This document shows positions 7,166 to 13,451 of a stretch of DNA of 43,391 nt, piece after piece (the stretch's first letter is position 1; each line of letters opens with the position of its first letter). This DNA comes from a virus. The notes below the pieces were generated by a model. That model saw only the letters and a program-made list of their open reading frames with translations. It was not told the origin of the DNA and made no database searches. Both the position numbers and the translations under genes were made by a program. The DNA lies in the IMG/VR virus record IMGVR_UViG_3300017530_000084, positions 1-43,391 of that record; one strand, 5' to 3'.

Positions 7166-7510
7166 CTAACCGAGCGCGCGCCTGTTCTTTTCGCGTAGCG
7201 ATTTCTCCACCGCATATTCAACGGCTCTGGCTTCTATCTCGTATGGGTTGTTCCGGTAACCGACACGCGACAGATGCCAGAAATACTTAATCCAGAACGA
7301 GAAGATTTCTCGTCTGAATTGCCTAACGTGGTGAATCTCGTGACATAGTATAGGTAGGTTCTTCTCGTCCTTGACAAATATCAGCACCGCGAACGTGAAC
7401 CCACTGAAGTCCCGATACCACCATGGCCAGCGTTGTACGACGCACCACGGAGGTGGCGCGCCGGCTGCCTTCGTATAGACGTGTCTCTCTCTTGGGAGTA
7501 GTCGCCTCAT
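7166..7510 (-). CDS. Small HExxH putative metallopeptidase
   Basis: A 114-residue protein with a zinc-protease motif 'CHEIHHVRQ' at residues 56-64 (His57, Glu58, His61) and a downstream 'NPYEIEARAVEYA' whose glutamates (91/93) could be the third ligand, as in gluzincin-type minimal peptidases. There is no signal peptide; a Trp-rich N-terminal segment is present. It is the last gene of the leftward unit, directly after the spanin pair (its ATG follows the spanin stop within two bases), so a role in lysis or envelope processing is possible but unproven. Confidence 0.65.
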   Translation of the reverse strand: MRRLLPRERHVYTKAAGAPPPWCVVQRWPWWYRDFSGFTFAVLIFVKDEKNLPILCHEIHHVRQFRREIFSFWIKYFWHLSRVGYRNNPYEIEARAVEYAVEKSLREKNRRALG

Positions 7511-7511
7511 C

Positions 7512-7808
7512 TCACTGACACTCCTCGGTTGGCGGGTCTTCCCTGAGCACCTCGCCCCGACAGTTCCACTGCCTTATCACCTCGGCCATCTCTACGGCCA
7601 GCACCGATATGTCGCCCCAGGTCGGACCGCTCAACGTGGGGACTGGGATGTGTGATGTGAGCTGCTCGTCCGGCGTCTTAGCGACGAACTGCGTCGTCCC
7701 GCACCCAACCATGCTGCCTGAGAGTGTCAACAGGAGCACGAGTACTCGTGCAGTTCGCGGGATCAATCGCCTGCCTGACGGTCCTGATCGACTTTTTGAC
7801 TTTCGCAT
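7512..7808 (-). CDS. Outer-membrane lipoprotein spanin (Rz1-like)
   Basis: Predicted o-spanin that pairs with the inner-membrane spanin to fuse the membranes in the last step of lysis. Seen: a basic N-region, hydrophobic 'VLVLLLTLSGSMVGC' with a lipobox-like end and lipidation Cys36, then a mature 63-residue periplasmic part. It begins inside the i-spanin gene in another frame (overlap 131 bases), the classic Rz/Rz1 arrangement. The mature domain is less proline-rich than the lambda protein but ends near the same place in the cassette. Confidence 0.75.
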   Translation of the reverse strand: MRKSKSRSGPSGRRLIPRTARVLVLLLTLSGSMVGCGTTQFVAKTPDEQLTSHIPVPTLSGPTWGDISVLAVEMAEVIRQWNCRGEVLREDPPTEECQ

Positions 7809-8010
7809 CGTGTCTCACCTTCGCTGTCTCCAGACGGCCGACGCCCCGTGCCTCGGCTATCGTCTTCTTCTGCACGGCGGTCTCCGCCTTCGCCTCGCAT
7901 GAGGCGAAACCGTCATACCGCCCCTTCAGGTATAACCCACCGCCGGCGACCACGGCGCCGAGGCCTAGTATGGCGTACATCTTGAACCCGCCTACCAGTT
8001 TACCAATCAT
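7678..8010 (-). CDS. Inner-membrane spanin (Rz-like)
   Basis: A 110-residue type II membrane protein with one N-terminal transmembrane helix (about residues 8-24, 'GFKMYAILGLGAVVAGGGLYL') and a periplasmic helical region rich in Ala, Lys, Glu and Gln, as in i-spanins. The Rz1-like gene is nested in its 3' end, and the amidase and a holin-like gene precede it. The ATG at 8010 overlaps the previous stop (ATGA); longer upstream starts lie inside that gene. Confidence 0.75.
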   Translation of the reverse strand: MIGKLVGGFKMYAILGLGAVVAGGGLYLKGRYDGFASCEAKAETAVQKKTIAEARGVGRLETAKVRHDAKVKKSIRTVRQAIDPANCTSTRAPVDTLRQHGWVRDDAVRR

Positions 8011-8207
8011 GGCTTGTCCCGGTACGCCTCGGATGCCTTGGCGGTCGCCTCTTTTATTACGTAGGTGACTATCAGCCCGAGGACCCCGGTCACCCACTCC
8101 GCGCCGGATAGCTTGTCTATCATTAACAGTCCGGTCCCGGTCAGAAACCCGAGCAGCACCAGCCTGAACGTGAGCGACTTCGCGCCGCGGTAATCAAGAT
8201 TTTTCAT
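8007..8207 (-). CDS. Small holin-like membrane protein
   Basis: A 66-residue protein with two hydrophobic segments ('FRLVLLGFLTGTGLLMI' and 'WVTGVLGLIVTYVI') and charged ends, lying between endolysin and spanin genes. That is the usual place for a holin, which would make the inner-membrane holes. The ATG at 8207 follows GGAG and overlaps the amidase stop (ATGA). Assignment rests on topology and position only. Confidence 0.65.
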   Translation of the reverse strand: MKNLDYRGAKSLTFRLVLLGFLTGTGLLMIDKLSGAEWVTGVLGLIVTYVIKEATAKASEAYRDKP

Positions 8208-8848
8208 AGTTGTGGGCTCCTTTGTTCGATCAGATCTACCAACCGCTCTCTGAATAGCTGCCACGGGAACGTCCCCGGGTCGCCACGGCGGGACTGCGCC
8301 TTCTCGTTCGGGTGCGCCTCGTTCCATCTGGTCCGGACGTGTTCGTGGCTCGTTATCCGTTCCGCCGGGAAGTCGTGGCGTCCCATCAACCAGGTGGTGA
8401 TGTCTGCGAGCTTGTCGATCTGCACCGGTTCGAACGCCCTGCTCTGCTGGTCCGAGTATCCCTTGGATACCAGGCATATGCCGATCATGAAGCGGTTGCA
8501 GTACTCCTCGCCGTCGTAGCGGGAAAAGCCGGCGTGGAACGACTGGTAAGGTTCCGGGACCCGGCGCACCGCCGTGCCGTCTCGGTAGATCATGATCGTG
8601 TAGGAGAGGCGGTTGGGGATCAGTATCTGCTCGTCGATGAGCTGCGGGTCGAAAGGCTTGTCTGGGAAGACGTACCGTCCCGATATCTTGTGGAGCACGA
8701 TGCCGGTGACCTGGTACATCTCCATCGGTTCCCCGGTCTTCCGGCGGGTCCAGCACGTCCGCGGGAGGTGGTAGAGATGCCGGGTCTCACCGTGTACCGC
8801 CGGTGGTCCCTCTTGGTCCAGGAACGGCTTGTCGGGTACCTCGGTCAT
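8204..8848 (-). CDS. N-acetylmuramoyl-L-alanine amidase endolysin
   Basis: Cuts the amide bond between N-acetylmuramic acid and the peptide stem of peptidoglycan. Amidase_2 (AmpD/T7 lysozyme) features: 'GIVLHKIS' with zinc ligand His53, 'LSYTIMIYRDGTAVRRVPEPYQSFHAG' (the 'YHxxIxxDG-x-I-x-xxxxxxxxHxG' core), 'ITSHEHVR' with His168, and 'RRGDPGTFPW' with Asp190 replacing the usual 'KxDPG'. There is no signal peptide, so export depends on a holin. The 214-residue single-domain length is normal for a Gram-negative phage endolysin. Confidence 0.85.
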   Translation of the reverse strand: MTEVPDKPFLDQEGPPAVHGETRHLYHLPRTCWTRRKTGEPMEMYQVTGIVLHKISGRYVFPDKPFDPQLIDEQILIPNRLSYTIMIYRDGTAVRRVPEPYQSFHAGFSRYDGEEYCNRFMIGICLVSKGYSDQQSRAFEPVQIDKLADITTWLMGRHDFPAERITSHEHVRTRWNEAHPNEKAQSRRGDPGTFPWQLFRERLVDLIEQRSPQL

Positions 8849-8852
8849 GGGG

Positions 8853-9176
8853 TCAGCGGATGTTGACGATGGCCTGCTTGATCTCGTTCATCCCGACGCT
8901 GAGACGCTTCTCCATACGTTCAATCCGGGCGTTCGTCCTCTGCTCGGATTCTGATATCTCGGTCGTGATGCGCTGCTCCATTTGCTTGATGTCCTGGGTG
9001 GTGGTCTTCTCCAGCTTCTCTATTTTTTTGACGTTCTCCGTCGTCCTGGTCGTATCCACCCCCCAGGCCACGGCGCCGGCCATGGTGATCGCCAGCAGCG
9101 TGATGATGTTGGCGGGGCTCAGCCCCGCTATCCAGTGTCTGCGGTGCTCGTTGGTGTTAGACACCCAGAGCCTCAT
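8853..9176 (-). CDS. Membrane protein with C-terminal coiled coil
   Basis: A 107-residue protein with one transmembrane segment (about residues 22-40, 'ANIITLLAITMAGAVAWGV') and a long coiled coil of Glu/Lys/Ile heptads ('ENVKKIEKLEKTTTQDIK', 'IERMEKRLSVGMNEIKQAI'). Immediately upstream of the endolysin, it resembles accessory holin/haemolysin-XhlA-like or spanin-like proteins. Its start overlaps the preceding gene by 20 bases. Exact role unknown. Confidence 0.65.
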   Translation of the reverse strand: MRLWVSNTNEHRRHWIAGLSPANIITLLAITMAGAVAWGVDTTRTTENVKKIEKLEKTTTQDIKQMEQRITTEISESEQRTNARIERMEKRLSVGMNEIKQAIVNIR

Positions 9177-9729
9177 GGTTCACGAACACTTTCAGTGTGT
9201 CGTTGGCGGTCTTGCCGAACGAGGCGGCGAAGGCGTACCCGGTCAGGAGGACCTCGCCGGCGGCCGGGGCTGGGTTCGTCACCCAACCGTGGGTGATGGC
9301 CGGGTCGTTGAAGTCGGCCTTAGCGTAGCTGGCCAGGGTCGTGCGGATATCGGTACCGGCGCCGGTGTTGTCGGCGTCGGCATCGTTGGTCTTCGGGTAG
9401 GTCGCTGCCTGGACCTTCTGGGTGCTGGCGATCGCCGTGAATCCCGATCGTATAGCCGTCTTGCCGGGGGTACCTGCGGAACCGAGCTCATGCGTCGTGA
9501 AGGTGTTGGTCGTCGCCTCGCCGGCCATCAACTGGGCATAGAACAGGTCGCCGTCGTTCGTGACGATGTTCGATCCGGGGATGAGTATCTTACCGTCCGG
9601 GCGGCACAGCACGGCCAGGATGTTTCGGTGTTTTGGTACGATGAAGTCGAGGTCTGGGAAGATCAGCGCATTCGCAGATTCGTATACCCGGTTCATGAAC
9701 CCCGGAACGGAGCGTCGGTGCAGTATCAT
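9157..9729 (-). CDS. Probable structural protein
   Basis: A 190-residue soluble protein, beta-rich, with conserved-looking stretches 'SNIVTNDGDLFYAQ', 'TTHELGSAGTP', 'ATYPKTNDADADNTGAGTD' and 'ITHGWVTNPAPAAGEVLLTGYA'. These resemble phage virion proteins of unknown position seen in fibre/lysis regions. There is no signal peptide or membrane segment. The gene follows the large repeat-fibre locus and precedes the lysis cassette, so a fibre-tip or receptor-binding accessory role is a reasonable guess. Confidence 0.65.
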   Translation of the reverse strand: MILHRRSVPGFMNRVYESANALIFPDLDFIVPKHRNILAVLCRPDGKILIPGSNIVTNDGDLFYAQLMAGEATTNTFTTHELGSAGTPGKTAIRSGFTAIASTQKVQAATYPKTNDADADNTGAGTDIRTTLASYAKADFNDPAITHGWVTNPAPAAGEVLLTGYAFAASFGKTANDTLKVFVNHEALGV

Positions 9730-9742
9730 GTCAGTCTCCTGT

Positions 9743-9976
9743 TCATCTTAACACCTTGCGCCACCATGGATCCCTGATGACGCGCTTGTTTCTGGTCCCG
9801 GAGTTCAGGACCGCCACGACGGTCTCTCCGACCGACTCTCGCGAGGTCTCGCCTCCGGTCCCTGGGGACTTCTGTGAGAACCTCGCGCGTCTGTGACGGC
9901 GCCTCGCGAGGGTGGCGACGATAAGCATCGCCACGCATGTCAAGAATCCTAGCAGAAATCCGGTGAGTATGCTCAT
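9743..9976 (-). CDS. Small single-pass membrane protein
   Basis: A 77-residue protein starting at the ATG that overlaps the previous stop (ATGA). It has an N-terminal transmembrane segment (residues 2-23, 'SILTGFLLGFLTCVAMLIVA') followed by a very basic 'RRRHRRAR' stretch and a soluble tail, giving N-out/C-in or signal-anchor topology. It sits between two virion-type genes upstream of lysis. Function unknown. Confidence 0.6.
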   Translation of the reverse strand: MSILTGFLLGFLTCVAMLIVATLARRRHRRARFSQKSPGTGGETSRESVGETVVAVLNSGTRNKRVIRDPWWRKVLR

Positions 9977-10296
9977 GCCTTCCTCGTATCTCCGCCGACC
10001 AATATTTCCCACTCGGCATCTCCACCGGTGGGCGTCGTCAGGACCAGGAACAGTGTGTAGCCGACACCGTTGACCACGGCCGCGGCTTTATCAATCGTCT
10101 TGCGGTACAGCCCGCTCGATACGAAGTCGAGCACCTGTGGCCAGGTGATCCCGCCTACATCGACGCCAGCCTCGTCTTTCAGCGTGGCGTTGATGGTGGC
10201 GTCGTCGATCGGCAGGCCGGTGATCTTGTCGGTTACCTTGTCGACCTCGATCACCATGTCGTTGTTGCCGGAGAACCAGATTTGTACGTCACTCAT
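9973..10296 (-). CDS. Hypothetical beta-domain protein
   Basis: A 107-residue, beta-rich protein ('MSDVQIWFSGNNDMVIEVDK', 'ATINATLKDEAGVDV', 'YTLFLVLTTPTGGDAEWEIL'), compatible with an immunoglobulin-like or BppU-like structural domain. Its start overlaps the end of the repeat fibre gene and its stop overlaps the next start. It is probably a small virion or fibre-associated protein; no specific family is recognised. Confidence 0.6.
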   Translation of the reverse strand: MSDVQIWFSGNNDMVIEVDKVTDKITGLPIDDATINATLKDEAGVDVGGITWPQVLDFVSSGLYRKTIDKAAAVVNGVGYTLFLVLTTPTGGDAEWEILVGGDTRKA

Positions 10297-12334
10297 CGAC
10301 CGGCCTCACTTTTGGCTTCGCGCCCACCTTCGGCGATAGGGTGATGGTGGTGCCCACCCTGGAGAACAATCTAACCACAGCAGTGATGGCCTGTACAACC
10401 TGAGCGCCGATCTGATTAACGATCGACTCTACTATGTCCAGCGTCTCGTTTGCTATCCTCACCAGCGCGCGCACCGGCTGGACGTCTTCCTGTAGGTTCA
10501 GCGTCTCTAGGAGGATACGTACACGCGCCACGGCCCCCGCGGTGGTCTCGCTCGTGTTCACGACCTCGGCGATCGCCCGCGCCAGCGCCCGCGTGTCGAC
10601 GGTGGTCTCCGTTAGGTTGAGCGCCTCGTTGATGACTTCCACGATGGTGGCGGCCAGGACGTCGACCACGTTCTCGTTGAAGTTCACCGTCTCGTTGATC
10701 ACCTCGACGATCAGGGCGGCGAGTACGTCGACCGTGGTCTCGGGGATGTCGAGCGTCTCGCTCAGGACCTGGGTGATCAGCTTGGTGTCCACCGTGATCT
10801 CGTTCAGGTCCACCACCTCGCTCAGCACCCGGATCAGGACGCCGGCCCTCACCGTGGCCTCGTTGATGCCCTCGGTCTCATCAGTGACCCTCAGGAGCGC
10901 CTGGGCGGCGACTATCGCCTCGTTGGTGTTTAGGGTCTCGCTGGTTATCCGGGTGAGCTGCTCCGTCCGGACGGTCGTCTCGGGGATGTTCTGGACCTCG
11001 TCGATGATCTTTATGATCAACGCTGAGACCAACTCCACTATCCCTTCTGGAATATTCAGCGTCTCGTCGTTGACCTGCGTGATGAGTTTGGTCTCTACCA
11101 GGGTCTCGCTTACGTCGACGATCTCGTCTCGGATGCGCACCAGGATCCTGGAGGCGATCCTGTTCTCGCTGAAGTTCACGGCCTCATCCATGATCCTGGC
11201 CAGCACCTGGGCGGTCACTCTGCTCTCGTTCGAATTGATGGTCTCGTTTATCACTTCTATCAGCGCTGCACCCACCGCTGCCGCCTTGATCGACAAGGCC
11301 AAAATGGACCAACTAATATTACCTGACCATGTCCAGGACATAGTGACACTGGCCGCCCCGGCTTCCGTTGATCCGGCGGAATCTATATTAGCTAGATCAA
11401 CGTTCCATCGTTCTGTTTGGCCTGCACCGACACTTAGGGTTTCGTTATATCCTTGCACAATATCAACTACCAGTTCACCAACCGCCGAAGGAACTGCCAC
11501 ACTGGCAGTCGTACCCGTACTAGCCACAGAAACCTGGGGACGGGCCAAATCTGTTTGGTCTGCTCCTGTAACTGAAACTGCCCCAGCTATAGCATCACAG
11601 CTCGCGCCAAACGTAACCACTACTGTGTTTAAACCTGTTGCCGGTGCGATCAGAGTAAACTGTTCTGCCTCTCCTGGATCACCGGAGGTGTCTGCCAGCG
11701 CCCCCTCAGAAGCCATTGAGACGGAATTGTATGTGACCGTGACAGTCTGTGGTTGCCAGTTCGCAACTCCGACAACCAGGCCACGATTGGTCCCCGTGCA
11801 GGTATGCGCCCACGACAGAGAGGTAACGCCTGCCCCGCTTGCACTGCTCGCCGCATCGAAGGCGACGCTGCGGTGTAATTTTTCTCGGAGCAGTACTTGC
11901 CCCGGACCTTCCTCCAAATTCAATTTCATGGAGAAGTCTAGATTTCGTACTAACGATTTTACCCTTACCCTTACCCTCGTCCCGACCGGTAAAGCGCGAG
12001 ATCGTACTTCGTAATCATTCCCGATGATCTCGGTTTCGGTTAATAGAATTTCCGCAAATGTATCGCGTACTATGCCGTCACGACCCGCCCGGTTTGACCC
12101 GCCCGCTGTAGTTGCACCAATGATCAAATCCCAATTGATGCCGTCCTGAGAGGATTCCAGAAGAAAACGTAATACATCTTTTTTTGTGGCCGGGAATGAA
12201 TTTCTCGACAGGGCAAATCCGAATCCACGGGCCTCAGTCGGCAATATAAATTCCGCGGCTTGCTCGCCTTTCTTGTGGACTTTGCGAGGGATAACCTCAA
12301 CCGTTCTGCTGACCTGGATTTTTTTGTGTAGCAT
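10289..12334 (-). CDS. Large putative tail-fibre protein with 14 tandem repeats
   Basis: A 681-residue protein in three parts. Residues 1-150 are a beta-rich N-terminal domain containing 'LLESSQDGINWDLIIG'. Residues about 155-350 form a beta-sandwich of a kind frequent in phage and metagenome surface proteins ('LSWAHTCTGTNRGLVVGVANW', 'FTLIAPATGLNTVVVTF', 'AGAVSVTGADQTD'). Residues about 355-642 are 14 repeats of roughly 20 residues. A short basic tail follows. No enzyme motif or signal peptide is seen. The first half is more AT-rich than the repeat half, suggesting a chimera. Position after the baseplate and before lysis supports a fibre or virion-surface role. Confidence 0.7.
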   Translation of the reverse strand: MLHKKIQVSRTVEVIPRKVHKKGEQAAEFILPTEARGFGFALSRNSFPATKKDVLRFLLESSQDGINWDLIIGATTAGGSNRAGRDGIVRDTFAEILLTETEIIGNDYEVRSRALPVGTRVRVRVKSLVRNLDFSMKLNLEEGPGQVLLREKLHRSVAFDAASSASGAGVTSLSWAHTCTGTNRGLVVGVANWQPQTVTVTYNSVSMASEGALADTSGDPGEAEQFTLIAPATGLNTVVVTFGASCDAIAGAVSVTGADQTDLARPQVSVASTGTTASVAVPSAVGELVVDIVQGYNETLSVGAGQTERWNVDLANIDSAGSTEAGAASVTMSWTWSGNISWSILALSIKAAAVGAALIEVINETINSNESRVTAQVLARIMDEAVNFSENRIASRILVRIRDEIVDVSETLVETKLITQVNDETLNIPEGIVELVSALIIKIIDEVQNIPETTVRTEQLTRITSETLNTNEAIVAAQALLRVTDETEGINEATVRAGVLIRVLSEVVDLNEITVDTKLITQVLSETLDIPETTVDVLAALIVEVINETVNFNENVVDVLAATIVEVINEALNLTETTVDTRALARAIAEVVNTSETTAGAVARVRILLETLNLQEDVQPVRALVRIANETLDIVESIVNQIGAQVVQAITAVVRLFSRVGTTITLSPKVGAKPKVRPVDE
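10410..11275 (-). repeat. Fourteen ~20-residue protein repeats in the fibre gene
   Basis: Encodes units of the form [LIV][LIVA]x[RVK][VI]xxE-[TVA]-[LVI]-[ND]-[IFL]-x-E-xx-V-xxx, for example 'ALLRVTDETEGINEATVRAG' and 'VLIRVLSEVVDLNEITVDTK'. Most units are 20 residues; three or four are 22 through an extra 'LA/SA' step. The regular hydrophobic spacing suggests a solenoid or an elongated trimeric rod. DNA-level identity between units is moderate, so the repeat is not brand new. Confidence 0.85.
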
Positions 12335-12336
12335 CG

Positions 12337-12546
12337 CTATTTCTTTAAATGGATACGGGCCACTAAATGCTCTTTTTCCTCATGCCATCCGTCATTGGTA
12401 CGAAGGCCGAACCCTGATAATGTAGTTGATATGTGTGCTTGCGTGTACACATGGGCCGTGAGTGTCCACGTCGGGGCTTTTATGAGAAGCAGCTGACGGT
12501 CCGGATAATACCGTCCTGTAATGGGGTTGTGGTTTGCCCCATTCAT
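12337..12546 (-). CDS. Hypothetical protein, 69 residues
   Basis: A soluble, fairly basic protein ('SGFGLRTNDGWHEEKEHLVARIHLKK' region at the C terminus, split by few charges). Its ATG overlaps the previous stop, so it is coupled to the membrane protein before it. It ends two bases before the large fibre gene. It is AT-richer than the surrounding structural genes and belongs to an inserted-looking cassette. No family recognised. Confidence 0.5.
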   Translation of the reverse strand: MNGANHNPITGRYYPDRQLLLIKAPTWTLTAHVYTQAHISTTLSGFGLRTNDGWHEEKEHLVARIHLKK

Positions 12547-12734
12547 TCAGGCAGAAGCTCGCTCCAAAACTTGTCATCCCGTTTGAAGCCAATGTAATTC
12601 CATAGCCGCAGGCAGGTGGTATAAAGAAAATGCGCGACTGCCCATACAAAGATGACGGCAAGCAAGAGAATGTTGAACAGTTCCACACGGCTGCCAATGG
12701 TCCACATCAAAATCTCATATTCTGTCTGAGTCAT
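12543..12734 (-). CDS. Small aromatic-rich membrane protein
   Basis: A 63-residue protein with one transmembrane segment (about residues 18-42, 'LFNILLLAVIFVWAVAHFLY') and a charged C terminus 'FKRDDKFWSELLPE'. A strong ribosome-binding site (AGGAGGGGCC) precedes the ATG. Located in the cassette of exported and membrane proteins between two fibre genes, it is a candidate envelope-modifying or superinfection-exclusion protein. That is inferred from context only. Confidence 0.6.
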   Translation of the reverse strand: MTQTEYEILMWTIGSRVELFNILLLAVIFVWAVAHFLYTTCLRLWNYIGFKRDDKFWSELLPE

Positions 12735-12743
12735 GGCCCCTCC

Positions 12744-12974
12744 TTAGATGCTGATCTCTATACTGAAGGCGGGGGGCATGCCGGGGGTATTGTCTAAACC
12801 GACCGCCTCAAGCGCCCCCATGGTCGCGGGGCTCGCGCGGCAGGCCCCGCTCAGGTCCTCCGCCGCTAACCCCTGGCCGCAGTTCGTCGCTTGCGCCAGA
12901 AGTACCACGCCGCCGAGAACGCCAAGAGCAGCAAGACGACCAAGGCGGCGGTGGAGATTTTTCCGGCTTGCCAT
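12744..12974 (-). CDS. Putative exported small protein overlapping a membrane ORF
   Basis: A 76-residue ORF with a possible signal peptide: basic N-region 'MASRKNLHRRLGR', hydrophobic 'LAALGVLGGVVLLAQA', then a small Cys-containing mature part. Its first third overlaps, in another frame, a two-helix membrane reading frame whose third-position GC is higher. Its last ~50 codons do look coding by base composition. The true start may therefore be internal: the GTG of 'VVLLAQA', or the ATG at 12821 giving 25 residues. Existence likely, extent uncertain. Confidence 0.4.
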   Translation of the reverse strand: MASRKNLHRRLGRLAALGVLGGVVLLAQATNCGQGLAAEDLSGACRASPATMGALEAVGLDNTPGMPPAFSIEISI

Positions 12975-13171
12975 AGGGCGACGAGTCCAGCGACGATCGC
13001 TATCAGTATTACGGCGAGGGCGCGGGCGTAATCGTTATCGTCATCTCCGGAGCCGCCCCCGGCGCCAGGAAAGGGAAGGGTTTGGCGACCTCGGCACCCT
13101 GTGGTCCGAAGAAATCCTGCCCGCCCACGGTCCGCACGAGCTGGTTGAAGCAGTTCAGCGGATCGCCCTGG
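12866..13171 (-). other. Open two-helix membrane reading frame without a start codon
   Basis: An open frame of 101 codons, closed upstream by TAA (13172-13174) and containing no ATG, GTG or TTG before its conserved-looking part. It reads a Gly-rich linker and acid patch ('GAGGGSGDDDNDYARA'), then two strong transmembrane helices ('LAVILIAIVAGLVALW' and 'ALVVLLLLAFSAAWYFW') and a basic end 'RKRRTAARG'. Third-position GC is high, as in real genes here. It overlaps the 3' end of the signal-peptide gene, so it may be reached by frameshift from that gene, or an indel may be present in the assembly. Confidence 0.45.
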
Positions 13172-13380
13172 TTAGCCTGGATGGAGAACGTGAGGGACGT
13201 GCTCCCCGGCGGGGCCTGTCCCCGCAGGGTCGTCGCCGGCGCGTTCGCGTTGCAGTGAAAGTTGATGGCCGCGTCCGCGTCCGCCCCAGTGGGGGCCGGA
13301 AATTTTATGTCGACGGTCCAGTTGGCTGCGTGTATCGGTAATGAGTATACGAGTATCAATATAAATAGTAACTTACGCAT
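13009..13380 (-). CDS. Exported protein with cleavable signal peptide
   Basis: A 123-residue protein with a classic signal peptide ('MRKLLFILILVYSLPIHA' followed by 'ANW', cleavage expected at A-A). The ~105-residue mature part is beta-rich with two Cys (a possible disulphide) and ends 'PEMTITITPAPSP'. A very strong ribosome-binding site (AAAGGAGGAAAT) and a TATAAT box precede it, unlike neighbouring coupled genes. Secretion by a phage outside lysis suggests a lysogenic-conversion or exclusion function. A frameshift near its end would append two membrane helices. Confidence 0.7.
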   Translation of the reverse strand: MRKLLFILILVYSLPIHAANWTVDIKFPAPTGADADAAINFHCNANAPATTLRGQAPPGSTSLTFSIQANQGDPLNCFNQLVRTVGGQDFFGPQGAEVAKPFPFLAPGAAPEMTITITPAPSP

Positions 13381-13410
13381 ATTTCCTCCTTTGATGTATC
13401 ACATTATATA
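13381..13410 (-). promoter_or_regulatory. Possible promoter and strong RBS of the envelope cassette
   Basis: On the minus strand a perfect TATAAT (13408-13403) lies about 22 bases before the ATG, with AAAGGAGG between them. No good -35 hexamer is found at the right distance, so strength is uncertain. The 71-base gap here is long for this operon, where most genes overlap. Confidence 0.35.
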
Positions 13411-13451
13411 GCGCGTCTACCGTTGATGCTTCCACCAATCGGGCGTAAGGG

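Noticed and set aside
8007-8756. A long minus-strand frame over the amidase gene
   Set aside because: Only its last 66 codons (the holin-like gene from 8207) are supported; the rest is a shifted copy of amidase codons with Arg/Pro/His bias.
10434-12014. A 526-codon plus-strand ORF opposite the repeat fibre gene
   Set aside because: It mirrors the minus-strand gene; its Ser/Thr-rich repeats are the antisense of the fibre repeats, it has no RBS and it opposes all neighbouring genes.
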